Origin: Odontocerum albicorne
Lineage: Eukaryota > Arthropoda > Insecta > Trichoptera > Odontoceridae
Assembly (NCBI GenBank): GCA_949825065.1
Contig: OX463866.1
Span: 573,001 to 637,000, forward strand
Reading direction: 5' to 3'
DNA: 64,000 nt
The number at the start of each line of letters is the position of its first letter. The first letter of the stretch is position 1. A program made the translations under genes and the position numbers. The notes below the pieces were generated by a model. That model was not told where the DNA came from. It made no database searches and worked only from the letters and a program-made list of their open reading frames with translations. Shown here in pieces: positions 18,391-27,814 of this stretch.

Positions 18391-18689
18391 TACAAGTAAA
18401 CGTTACAATTTACCTAATAACAAAAATAATATGAAAGAGCCAGTAGTGAGTGTTCAATACATTCAGTTTGACAGCGCACACAAAAATATATATAAAATAT
18501 AATTTTAACCGAATTACAACAAAACTATTTAAAATGAAACAGGTATCAAATCATGAAATCACGAGTCACCGATACAATACGGGGGTGTCCACAGGCGTAC
18601 AGCCCGCACTGCGCAAAAAATACAAACACAATAGACAAATCGTTGAACGGGGTGTGGTCACCAATAAACCACTTTTTTAAATGTATACA

Positions 18690-18870
18690 TCAGTCATCTC
18701 ACAAGGCTCATTGCCTGTTCTGAGGCAGCTGACTTCCATCCATGCAATCCACACATAAGCACAATTAAATAATTCAATAGATCCGAGCTGCAGCCACTCG
18801 TGTGAGATGACAAGTCTCAACGAAGAATTGTCTTCTTATTTGATTCTGTCAAAAATTCTGTATTTACGCT
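18690..18870 (+). repeat. Repeat K, copy 1
   Basis: CATTGCCTGTTCTGAGGCAG, GATCCGAGCTGCAGCC and CAACGAAGA; a diverged copy is at 32690-32825. Nature unknown. Confidence 0.5.
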
Positions 18871-18954
18871 GCAAGTAATCTGGGGTTGTGTGTATACTTT
18901 TAACAGTTTATAATTGAATAAACTGCTTATTTACAAAATTAAAATTTTATAACT

Positions 18955-19245
18955 TGTTCAATTGGTGTGTCGTCGATCTCCACACTGCATCCAACTTGCT
19001 CTCTGGCTTGAGTCATGCATTTAGTCTTGCTGATAGACATGTTGTATTTTTTGGAAGCAGTGTGCAATCGATGTAGCATTTGTTGCAGGTCTTCCTATGA
19101 TTCGGCTATGATGGTGGCATCGTCAGCATAGCATATGATGTTTAGCATATTGTCACCCATCTTGTATCCCAGGTTAATGTCGGCAACTTCTTCTATAATT
19201 TTATCTATAACCAAGTTAAATAGAAATAGGCCGCAGCTATTTACG
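18955..19245 (-). mobile_element. LINE-7 reverse transcriptase segment, inverted
   Basis: The minus strand encodes LFLFNLVIDKIIEEVADINL, then MLNIICYADDATIIA with the catalytic YADD box (about 19120-19150), and SISKTKCMTQAREQV. This is the RT palm. It directly abuts the downstream part of the same type of element on the opposite strand (19246-19745), the structure left by twin priming (5' inversion). Confidence 0.8.
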
Positions 19246-19745
19246 GATCTTTAACGAGCACTATCTGGAAAAAGAAGTATATGAACATCCAAAGCAAGGT
19301 GAGGATATACAAGACCTGTGTCCGCCCCATAATGACATACAGCATAGAGTCAAGAGCCGACACTGTCAGAATCAAAAATCTCCTTCCAACCAGCGAAATG
19401 AAGGTACTCAGAGTATCGCTGGCAAAACCCTTCGTGATACGAGTATGAAACACAGAAATCCGAAGGATGTGCGAAGTTAAAGATATTGTCAGATGGGGAC
19501 GACAGAGAAGAAGATTCTAGAACGAATATGTATCCAGAATGGCGGAACCAAGAACCGTAAGAATGGCCAGGGACAGTATCCCCCAAGCGAGCAGACCTCC
19601 AGGACGACCTCCCAAAAGATGGAAAGACAGCTGGCAATCGAAGTCACAAGAAGGAAACGATGACGCAGGACCATAACAGGCCAACAGGCATAAAAGAAAA
19701 GGAAGAGCTAATTTACTATATTTTTTTGTATTATACAATAATTTA
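19246..19745 (+). mobile_element. LINE-7 3' coding part
   Basis: Encodes KYMNIQSKVRIYKTCVRPIM, TYSIESRAD, SIAGKTLRD (frameshifted by the TACGAGTA at 19438 region) and a PPGRPPKRWKDSWQ basic tail. It closely matches 8430-8873. Some 30 residues that normally link it to the RT are missing at the inversion junction. Confidence 0.8.
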
Positions 19746-19747
19746 CG

Positions 19748-19965
19748 TGGAAAAGGGTGTGAACTGAAAAACATCTGATGTCGCGGCCGGACTCGCCCAT
19801 TATTGGTGTGGGTGTAACTCAATATTATGAAATGAGGTTTCTCCCTTACACGTATTTGTTTCCATTGCCTTAAAATATTTGTGTAATTTCACAATATATA
19901 CATATAACATACGTTTATTCGTACATACAATTTTGCTATGAAAAACCTATATTTATTCATTTATT
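19748..19965 (+). repeat. Repeat G copy
   Basis: GTGTGAACTGAAAAACATCT, CGGCCGGACTCGCCCATTA, CCATTGCCTTAAAATATTTG and the end AAACCTATATTTATTC. Follows LINE-7 here and precedes it at 8165, so the two are separate elements. Confidence 0.6.
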
Positions 19966-19984
19966 TATGTTAAGTGTTCGATGA

Positions 19985-20125
19985 CGACCGAGAAAAGTAT
20001 AGATAAACCTAGTGTGAAAGGAGGAAAGGTGAGGATTAAGAGAAACACAAGTAATTGTGTGAGAAGGCGAAGGAAGTATGTCGCGATAGGAAAGGTTGGC
20101 GCTTTATACTCTCCGCCTATCCCAA
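19985..20125 (+). mobile_element. LINE-1 end fragment
   Basis: Sense LINE-1: GTCGCGATAGGAAAGGTTGG, CGCTTTATACTCTCCGCCTA, CCCAACAGGGAAATGAC. Resembles the variant at 62900-63090. Confidence 0.6.
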
Positions 20126-20559
20126 CAGGGAAATGACAAAATGATGTGTACGTTTGTAGAATCTGACCTCACTATGCTACTTTCCAAAAATAGAAGCATA
20201 AAAAATTAAAAACAAGAAAAAAATTAAAATTAAATACACAAATTCGATCAGAAAATTCTTAATAAACATAATAAAACGCCGTTTCTCGGGATAAACGGGA
20301 AGAAAAAAAATGTACATAATAGGGAAAATTTGCGAAGACAAACAAAACAGCGTATTCTGTCGGTGAGGAAGAAAGGGGACCGAAGGGGAGCGAAGGGTGT
20401 GGGGGTTGTACTGTGTGTTGTGTTGTGTTGTGTAGCTCCCGCCCGCAATTTATGCCGGGTATCCAAATTAGCCGTAGGATAGAAGAGGCGCCCGAGTTTC
20501 CGGGAAATTTTCCCGTCCCGGGATAAGAATAATCCCGGGAACAAATTAATATCACAACG
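20126..20559. other. Unassigned; G-rich and CCCGGGA-rich stretch
   Basis: Holds a short GTGTTGTGTTGTGTTGTGT microsatellite near 20416 and a CCCGGGA-rich segment at 20495-20545, comparable to phrases at 22545-22590 and 24870-24915. Minus-strand frames of 98-130 codons here are overlapping compositional frames without recognisable motifs. Confidence 0.4.
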
Positions 20560-21690
20560 GCGTCTCTCTATCGGGGTAGGCAGAAAGGAGAAAGCGCCAG
20601 ACTTTCCTATCGCGCCACAAATCTTTCGTCTCTTCCACATCCATACAGCTCCTACAATTTCTCTAACTTATTGTATTTCCTTATTTCAAAATATTATTCA
20701 CTTGATCCAACGATACTTCCCGTGGTCTTCCTTTCAAACACCTTTCTTTAGTCTTTCTCTCACTCACATTTGCACTATACATCTGTTTTGGTAGTCCTCC
20801 ATTCATTCGTTCCACACGCCCAAACCATCTCAGCGTGCTCTACTTCATCTTACTTAACACATCAGCTTTAAGTTAAAATTCATTCCTTATCACTTCATTC
20901 CGTATTCTGTCGTAGATTGTGACTCCGTGCATTCTTCTCAATATGCACATTTCTACAGTATTTTTTCAGCTCTTCTCAGTCTTTTTCCAGATCCATGTTT
21001 CACTTCCATACATTACAGTTGACACCAAAGTATTATTGTGAACTATTTATTATCTTAGCAGATTTTGATACTATTATCCGGTTTAAGAATGTATGTTTTA
21101 GTACCCCATTGACTTTGTTTCCTATTGCTACACGCATTTCGATATCTCTCTCAACTCTTGTACAAAATTCATGAACAATATACTAGTACATGCACGTAAT
21201 AAAAACCAAAGTGAGATATCATCTATCTAAATGAGATAGCATCAATCAAAGTGAGATATCATCAATCAAAGTTATATATCATCAATCAAAGTGAGATATC
21301 ATCAATCAAAGTGAGATATCATCAATCAAAGTGAGATATCATCAATCTAAGTGAGATATCATCAATCAAAGTTATATATCATCAATCAAAGTGATATATC
21401 ATCAATCAAAGTGAGATATCATCAATCAAAGTGAGATATCATCAATCTAAGTGAGATAGCATCAATCAAAGTGAGATATCATCAATCTAAGTGAGATATC
21501 ATTAATCAAAGTGAGATATCATCAATCAAAGTGAGATATTAATCAAAGAAAAAATGGTTCCTTGCTCTTCCTCTACAATGTATTTCACTCCGATTTACAC
21601 TGTATATTTGTTTTGTTAGTCTTTATTCATTCATTCGTTCCACGCGCCCAATCAATTTCAGAGTACTTTTCCGGTCTTCGTCTTCTTACT
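20560..21690 (-). mobile_element. LINE-1, long antisense copy split by array S2
   Basis: Runs CTATCGGGGTAGGCAG, CACTTGATCCAACGATACTT, CATTTGCACTATACATC, CCAAACCATCTCAGCGTGC, ATTCTTCTCAATATGC, TTTCACTTCCATACATTAC, and CCCATTGACTTTGTTTCC. This is the most extended view of LINE-1's C-terminal region. The 20-bp array lies at 21209-21545, then LINE-1-like sequence resumes (CAAGGAACC-type phrase to 21690). Confidence 0.75.
21209..21545. repeat. 20-bp tandem array (S2)
   Basis: About 16 copies of a 20-bp unit, ATCAATCAAAGTGAGATATC, with a few TTATATATC and TCTAAG variants. No spacers, so it is a minisatellite, not a CRISPR-type array. Confidence 0.95.
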
Positions 21691-21795
21691 TAAAGTTCCT
21701 CTCCTCTTTAGAGGTAGGCGATCACCATGGTTATCTTGAAACTTAAAGCAGCAACTCTTAAAGCTATATCACCACAATAAACACCATTCCCCTAA

Positions 21796-22308
21796 CGCCT
21801 CGGCCACACAGGTAGGAGCCGCGGCTGGTGCTTAGAGCTACGCTGCGAGCTGAGCGACATATCCTAACCAACCAACGTACCGCATACTATCGCAATAGCC
21901 ACACTGCACGCTTCGCGCCACGCTACATGACGATTAGTCACGTAGTGAGTCTCCTAGCGAACAGACGTGTTGGTTAATTTTATTGTGTCACCAAGTGATT
22001 TTACAAGATGACAGAAGTTTTAATAACAGCTGTGTATAAAAGGGAGCCTTTGTGGAACCCATCGAACAAATTATACAAAAATGTACCTGTAATAAAATCA
22101 CTTTGGAATGATGTTGCCCAGGAAGTAAATAAAGATAAGGTAAGTTGTAATGAAATTGATTAGTTTTGAGAGTGGCATCGTTTGTTGACTCAACCGCTCC
22201 CAAATGTCAAATGAATTTGTGGGAAGCCCTTTGGTGTGGCCAAACATGAAGTCACCTAGTCTATTAGTCACGTAGCACCTAGCGAAGCACTTTGGTGTGG
22301 CCTTAGCC
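21796..22308 (+). mobile_element. PIF/Harbinger-like element, internally deleted
   Basis: TAA (21793-21795 and 22309-22311) flanks the element, the 3-bp TWA duplication typical of PIF/Harbinger. Ends CGCCTCGGCCACAC and GTGTGGCCTTAGCC. Surrounding sequence (21695-21795 plus 22309-22400) is continuous at 45325-45520, which acts as an unoccupied relative (CCCTTAAGTTTCTTCA). It keeps a first exon of a MADF-type gene but no transposase. A second copy is at 32829-33348. Confidence 0.8.
22008..22139 (+). CDS. First exon of a Harbinger MADF-like accessory protein
   Basis: MTEVLITAVYKREPLWNPSN then YKNVPVIKSLWNDVAQEVN, 44 codons, matching the N-terminal part of MADF domains (LI.AV..RP.LWD....YKN......W..VA). 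It ends AAAGATAAG before GTAAGT, a good 5' splice site. In PIF/Harbinger elements a MADF/Myb-like protein is encoded next to the transposase and binds DNA. The rest of the gene is deleted. Confidence 0.65.
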
Positions 22309-22424
22309 TAAGTTCTTTCATGCACTTCTGCCCTGAATGCAATCGCTTCTCATGCAATATAAGTTTAAGGATCTCATATTTATCTCCTCGCAGTATATTT
22401 AAAAAGTATCATAATCTAACTTTC

Positions 22425-23165
22425 TTCCTTTACACACCATTTCCCAATCAGGAAAGGCAGAGAGGACTTTCCGTCGTTTCTCTTTCCCATCGATACACCT
22501 TCTAATACGGCTTCTACGATTTTTCTAACTTTCTATGTTTTTGTCCCGGGATGGAAAATTTTCACACAATAATATACCCGGGAATACATAAATACCATCA
22601 CGCCGTCTTCCTATCGGGGTAGGTAGAAAGTAGAGAAAGCCAGACTTACCTATCGCGCCACACATCTTTTGCCTCTTCTACATCCATACACCTTCTCATA
22701 CAGCTCCTGCTATTTCTCTTACTTATTTAAATTTCCTTCTTTAACCCTTTTAATCCCACGGGGCCGAATATCGCCCCCAACTGATCATCAGCCTCAAAGT
22801 TTTCATACAAGTTTTTATGTTAAATAAAAAAAAAAATGCTTTCATGAAATATGAAAATAACTAATTATTTTACAATCTACTCGTACAGGGAGGTAAACAC
22901 AAAAAATAGTTTTTAAAACTAAATATTAACTGAGATACAATATTAAATATAAACTACTGTTTTTTTGGCCAAAAAATACTTTTATGCAAAATATGCTGGG
23001 ATTAAAAGGGTTAAAAATATAATTCACTTGATCCAACCATACTTCCTTTGTCTTCCTCTATCACGCCTTCCACTCACATTTGCACTGTATATTTGTTTTC
23101 TTAGTTTTTCTTCATTAACCTACCCAAACCATATCAGAACACTTCTTCATCTTACTTAATACGTT
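22425..23165 (-). mobile_element. LINE-1 pieces with nested piggyBac-like MITE
   Basis: Antisense LINE-1 at 22425-22540 and again at 22598-22740 and 23015-23165 (GATCCAACCATACTTCC, CACTCACATTTGCACTGTAT, CCAAACCATATCAGAACAC). The first is a separate, overlapping copy of the same region, so two insertions are present. The second is interrupted at a TTAA by the MITE. Confidence 0.7.
22745..23010. mobile_element. piggyBac-like MITE, 266 bp
   Basis: TTAA on both sides (22741-22744, 23011-23014). Ends CCCTTTTAATCCCA and TGGGATTAAAAGGG, the CCC...GGG at TTAA typical of piggyBac. The flanking LINE-1 reads through normally if the element and one TTAA are removed. It carries TACTCGTA at 22878. Confidence 0.85.
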
Positions 23166-23204
23166 GATATTCAAAAGAAACTGCTATAGTTGACCATCAC
23201 GGCC

Positions 23205-23375
23205 TTCTTGGTAAGTCGCACATTTTCCTACCCGGGGTTTACGGGTTCGATATCAGATATCAACTTTTTTTGAGATTCAGTCAAGGTTTCACTTCTTTAA
23301 GATATCCCTGGTTGGAAGAGAATGCCACATGGCAATAAACTAACCAGGTAGATGACGGTTCGATCCAACTACCGC
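23205..23375 (+). mobile_element. SINE-2 copy
   Basis: TTCTTGGTAAGTCGCACATT head, ACGGGTTCGATATC box B-like, then CTGGTTGGAAGAGAATGCC and ATGGCAATAAACTAACCAGG. Confidence 0.65.
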
Positions 23376-23671
23376 CCACGCTGCTATGAGGGATAAAATA
23401 AGTCCCCATCTAGCGCGATCTACACCAGAAGATAGACATCTTCATTATTATTTTATAAGCTCGATGTCATGCAGTGACAAAGAACGAACTGCCCAAAAGG
23501 ACTTCTTCTCCGGTGGCGGCACACCTGAGGGTGGAAAAAAATAGTAGCAACGACGGACTTAAAATCCGCCATCACGAGAGAAGGGAAATGATTCGCAGCG
23601 CAATCAATATACAATATTTATAAAGCGATTTAAGGCATGGAGTTCAAACAGCCTAGTAAGTTGGCTGTATA
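23376..23671. other. Unassigned sequence before the 38-bp array
   Basis: No gene or repeat recognised. A small inverted pair (GACGGACTTAAAATCCGCC) lies at about 23553-23571. Confidence 0.35.
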
Positions 23672-24850
23672 GAAAATTTCGATTGCAGCAAAACTACCAT
23701 TTGACGTCACTAAATTTGGAATGCAGCAAAACTATCTTTTGACGCCACTAAACTTCGAATGCAGCAAAACTATCTTTTGACGCTACCAGATTTCGAATGG
23801 AGCAAAACTATCCTTTGACACCACTAAACATTGAATGCAGCAAAACTATCATTTGACGCCACTAAACTTCGAATGCATCAAATATATCCTTTGACGCCAC
23901 CAGATTTCTAATGCAGCAAAACTATACTTTGACACCACTAAACTTCGAATACAGCAAAACTATCATTTGACGTCACTAGATTTTTAATGCAGTAAACCTA
24001 TCCTTTGACACCACTTAACTTCGAATGCAGCAAAACTATCCTTTGACGCCACTAAACTTCGAATGCAGCAAAACTATCATTTGACGTCACTAGATTTTGA
24101 ATGCAGCAAAACTATCCTTAGACGCCACTAAACTTTGAATGCAGCAAAACTATCCTTTGACACCACTAAACTTCGAATGCAGCAAAACTATCCCTTGACA
24201 CCACTAAACTTCGAATGCAGCAAAACTATCCTTTGACACCACTAAATTTCGAATGCAGCAAAACTATCTTTTGACGCCACTAAACTTCGAATGCAGCAAA
24301 TATATCCTTTGACGCCACCAGATTTTGAATGCAGCAAAACTATACTTTGACACCACTAAACTTCAAATGCAGAAAAAATATCATTTGACGTCACTAGATT
24401 TTAAATGCAGCAAAACTATACTTTGACGCCACTAAATTTCGAATGCAGCCAAACTATCCTTTGACGCCACTTAACTTCGAATGCAGCAAAACTATCATTT
24501 GACGTCACTAGATTTTGAATGCAGCAAAACTATCCTTAGACGCCCCTAAACTTCGAATGCAGCAAAACTATCCTTTGACACCACTAATCTTTGAATGCAG
24601 CAAAACTATTCCTTGACACCACTAAACTTCGAATGCAGCAAAACTATCCTTTTACACCACTAAATTTCGAATGCAGCAAAACTATCTTTTGACGCCACTA
24701 AACTTCGAATGCAGCAAATATATCCTTTGACGCCACCAGATTTTGAATGCAGCAAAACTATCCTTTGACACCACTAAACTTCGAATGCAGCAAAACTATA
24801 CCTTGACGCCCCACTAAACTTCGAATGCAGCAAAACTATCATTTGATGAC
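23672..24850. repeat. 38-bp tandem array (S3)
   Basis: About 31 copies of a 38-bp unit built from CGAATGCAGCAAAACTATCC and TTTGACGCCACTAAACTT. Units differ at a few fixed positions (GACGCC/GACACC/GACGTC; AAACTTC/AGATTTT), and blocks of the same variant order recur (compare 23690-24060 with 24240-24560), which suggests block duplication. Confidence 0.95.
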
Positions 24851-25239
24851 TAAAACTAAATCGGAATTATCCCGGGAAAATGTACAAAAAGCTAATTCAA
24901 TTTCCCGGGAAAGTTTCCCTTTCAGCGTCTGGATGCCGGCAGCCGGCAGACAGGGCATCGGTAGCAAGGGGCGGGGCGGAGGCGGGTAGCACTATTTAAT
25001 TAATTCCGTCCCCAGTACACACAATCGGGATATTTTTGTGGAACTCAGCGGGCCGGGGCCAGCCTTGAGCCGTTCCACAACACCTCGTGAAGATTGGCGA
25101 AGAAATCTCTGTTCTGGTCGTGATGAGAAAATTATTTATACTACACAATATGGCAAACTTCGTGGACTTGCTCGATTCCCGTTGGAAACCAGATATTAAA
25201 AAAAGGATCATATTCAGGTGTTTACTTACTCTTAAACAT
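24851..25239. other. Unassigned, GC-rich middle
   Basis: TATCCCGGGAAAATG and TTTCCCGGGAAAGTTT at 24870-24915 form an inverted pair of CCCGGG segments; GC-rich up to 25075. The minus-strand 95-codon frame (24996-25283) has no recognisable motif. Confidence 0.35.
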
Positions 25240-25300
25240 CTTTCTAGTTGGTTGAAATAGATTGCCATATGGCATAAACCCACCAGGTGTCGTAATATCG
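25240..25300 (+). mobile_element. SINE-2/LINE-5 3' tail
   Basis: CATCTTTCTAGTTGGTTGAA, ATTGCCATATGGCAT and AACCCACCAGGTGTCG. Confidence 0.6.
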
Positions 25301-25939
25301 CATCTTACCCCCTAAATTTTAATTGTTTATTAAATATAATTATATCGGACGTATGCGTCATATAATATTGGTATGTTTACATGTACAAATTCTTGGTTAA
25401 ATTTTGATGTTATTTGGTATTTTTATGTAATAATTTTATGTTTGATGAGGTCCGTGCTGTGTCGCGACCGTAACTGAAATGTTCCTTATGCGCGGCCATC
25501 ACGAGAGACAGTATCAAAAGTCGGCCGGCCCATGCACGCGAAAAACTTGCGAGAATTGTGATATTTCGCAAGTTATGACGGCATGCACGGGCGGAAACAG
25601 GCGCTTGTGATGAGCGATTAGCTGCAGATAAGGAGCGCCAAACGCCTTGGAAAATACATTCTCAGTTCATTATGTCTATTGCCTATTACTTGCGACTATA
25701 TCCTACCTGCCAAAGAGGAATCTCTTCTACTTCTCACCGACCTGTTACTTTCTCCGAGCATCGACAGCAGCCATCCACCTAATGCTACAGTCTTTGTACC
25801 TGTGCCGTACAATAATACTTTCAACCGATGAGCATTGGATTTGGAAACAACCGGTGTAAATAATGACATTGAATATAAATCAATTCAACAATATGTCCAT
25901 TTGAAACCATGGTTTAATGTAATAGGAATGAACAAGATG
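25301..25939. other. Unassigned; possible LTR-like stretch
   Basis: A GC-richer part (25445-25640) with CGGCCCATGCACGCG and CGGCATGCACGGG as near-repeats. A 70-codon frame at 25647-25859 is not recognised. I see no gene. Confidence 0.3.
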
Positions 25940-26002
25940 GATCTATAGTTTTATCATCCAAACCACACTGCCAGTGTGGTTTGGATGATAAAACTATAGA
26001 TC
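25940..26002. repeat. Perfect 63-bp hairpin
   Basis: Two 31-bp arms are exact inverse complements (outer GATCTATAGTTTTATCATCC, inner AAACCACACTG) around one base. It abuts the 47-bp array S8. It may be a very young foldback or a replication-made inversion. Confidence 0.95.
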
Positions 26003-26011
26003 ATGTATTTT

Positions 26012-26222
26012 CGACCCGACCATAAAAAGGGTTCAGAACCATTTTGTGAGACATACTATATTAAGACACGGCCATAAAAAGTGTTCAAAACAATTTTGTG
26101 AGACATATTAAGACACGGCCATAAAAAGGGTTCAGAACAATTTTACGAGACATATTAAGACACGACCATAAAAAGGGTTTAGAACCATTTTGATAGACAT
26201 ATTAAGACACGACCATAAAAAA
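26012..26222. repeat. 47-bp tandem array (S8)
   Basis: About four and a half units with CGGCCATAAAAAGGGTTCAG and ACAATTTTGTGAGACATATT. It ends 20 bp before the foldback mariner M2. Confidence 0.9.
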
Positions 26223-26242
26223 ACTATATTTTTGTTCTACTA

Positions 26243-27047
26243 TTAGGTGTTAACATAAGTTGTGCCCGTGTTTTTTCAAATTTAAAATGAGCACCAAAAG
26301 TAAAACAAAATGATAAAGGTTATACGTCATTCGAAATTAAACTTTCTGCTCTACAAGATATTGTGTTTGCTTTTACGTTACATATATTATTTTATTTGAT
26401 TACAAGCCTTCAAAATGGAATGTCAAGTAGACGAAAGTGAGCATTTTCGACACCTTCTGCTCAACGTTCGACAATTGATTTTTGTTGTTTTCACTCGAAA
26501 CATTTGGAACCCGAGCGCTGAACTTCTGGACTTTTCCCATTGATTTAAGATGGCGGTATTATACAGTCATGTGACTACAATTCATCTGATTAGCCAATTC
26601 TACGGTGGTTTGAAGAGGATCTTCATGAATAATATGGTTTAAGCGGTCCTCACCGAAGTCCACTGGTCGTCCGGAACGCTCCATGTCTTTCGGGTCGAAA
26701 TTACCGTCTTTGAAACGCAAAAACCATCGACGAGATGTCCTTTCATTCATAGCATCTTCACCGTACACTTCGCAAATATCGCGAGCAGCTTTGGCAGCTT
26801 TATTCCCTCGATTGAACGCGAACAGAAGGAGGTGTCGAAAATGCTCACTTTCGTCTACTTGACATTCCATTTTGAAGGCTTGTAATCAAATAAGATAATA
26901 TATGTAACGTAAAAGCAAACACAACATCTTGTAGAGCAGAAAATTTTCTTTCGAATGACGTATAACCTTTACCATTTTATTTTACTTTTGGTGCTCATTT
27001 TTAAATTTGAAAAAAACACGGACACAACTTATACTCGTAACACCTAA
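26243..27047 (-). mobile_element. Foldback mariner M2
   Basis: TA duplication at 26241-26242 and 27048-27049. Same design as M1 in opposite orientation: 26243-26465 mirrors 26825-27047. The right terminus reads ACTTATACTCGTAACACCTA where the other three termini of M1/M2 have TTATGTTAACACC or its complement, so it has gained a TACTCGTA at the expense of GTT. Confidence 0.85.
26559..26870 (-). CDS. Truncated mariner transposase, DNA-binding domain only
   Basis: 103 codons, about 88 percent like the M1 frame by eye; MECQVDESEHFRHLLLFAFN, ICEVYGEDAMNERTSRRWFL, MERSGRPVDF and NQMNCSHMTV. It covers both helix-turn-helix motifs and stops before the catalytic core. Such a protein could still bind mariner ends, so a repressor-like role is possible but unproven. 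Confidence 0.8.
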   Translation of the reverse strand: MECQVDESEHFRHLLLFAFNRGNKAAKAARDICEVYGEDAMNERTSRRWFLRFKDGNFDPKDMERSGRPVDFGEDRLNHIIHEDPLQTTVELANQMNCSHMTV

Positions 27048-27407
27048 TACTTAAAAATGATTTTGCAAGAAACGTACACCATTGTTACGCACACCAGTGT
27101 GGAAGGCCACAAAGTAGTATCGGTGTTAGGTATCTCTGTTCTGTAGAGCCGAGTTTCTTCAACTGTGAGGCGCAGCCCCTCGCAGGGTCGGAGGAAATTA
27201 TGATAAAGAAAACAATTGCAATATTTATGTGACATTTTCAACTCGGTTTTAATAAAAACGAAGAATCATATAAACAAGAGTGACATATAAAAATGTAAAT
27301 ATATAAATATGTAACGTATCATCACCATCATTGTTAATCTGGGTCGATCCATCTTTGTAACTTTTCTGAGATTTAGTTATTTAGGTATATGTCCCTTAAA
27401 GGTATAT
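27048..27407. other. Unassigned sequence
   Basis: Contains a GC-rich patch GTGAGGCGCAGCCCCTCGC near 27160 that can fold on itself. No gene or known repeat recognised. Confidence 0.35.
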
Positions 27408-27811
27408 GATGATTATGATTGTTGATAAATAAATAAAACACGTTAGATCGCAATGCGGAAGGAGAGAGTGAAATGCTTTATTTGATAGTACGTAGGTATT
27501 TATAACATTTCAGAATGGGCGCGGGAGTGCGCCCGCGATATGATTCTACCTCGCTCCTGTGAATGCAGAAATGGTCAATTGTAGTATTGTAGGTAACAAT
27601 CTATTTACGGAACCGGCGAGACAGCGTGGTGCGTTCTCTCTCTAGTATGTAGTGCGGTCCGCTCGCTACGGGATGACTGGCCGGCGGGTGATCTTTGGAC
27701 TTGAATGGACGGCGTATGTACTTTGGACTGTTTATTTAAATTTGTCGAGGAATGCGAATCTCATCGGTCATTGACCGTATGTATGCGACAATATTCCGCG
27801 ACGAACGCCAC
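27408..27811 (+). repeat. LTR-like repeat, copy 2
   Basis: TGATGATTATGATTGTTG start, GCAATGCGGAAGGAGAGAG, CATTTCAGAATGGGCGCG, CGACAATATTCCGCGACG near the end. Diverged from copy 1 at 17371-17816, with several indels. Confidence 0.4.
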
Positions 27812-27814
27812 AGT

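Noticed and set aside
19438..19445. Octamer at 19438 as a clean 6-bp gain relative to 8430-8873
   Set aside because: The sister copy reads GATAGCGTATG, which differs by substitutions as well as length, so this site is counted but not used as evidence for the mechanism.
20248..20640. Minus-strand 130- and 98-codon frames as genes
   Set aside because: They overlap each other in a compositionally skewed stretch, run into LINE-1 at one end, and show no motif or start context.
16489..27047. M1 and M2 as the two ends of one 10-kb composite element
   Set aside because: Each has its own TA duplication and complete pair of ends.
17371..27811. The two LTR-like repeats as LTRs of one 10-kb retrotransposon
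   Set aside because: They are too diverged from each other and no gag or pol sequence lies between them.
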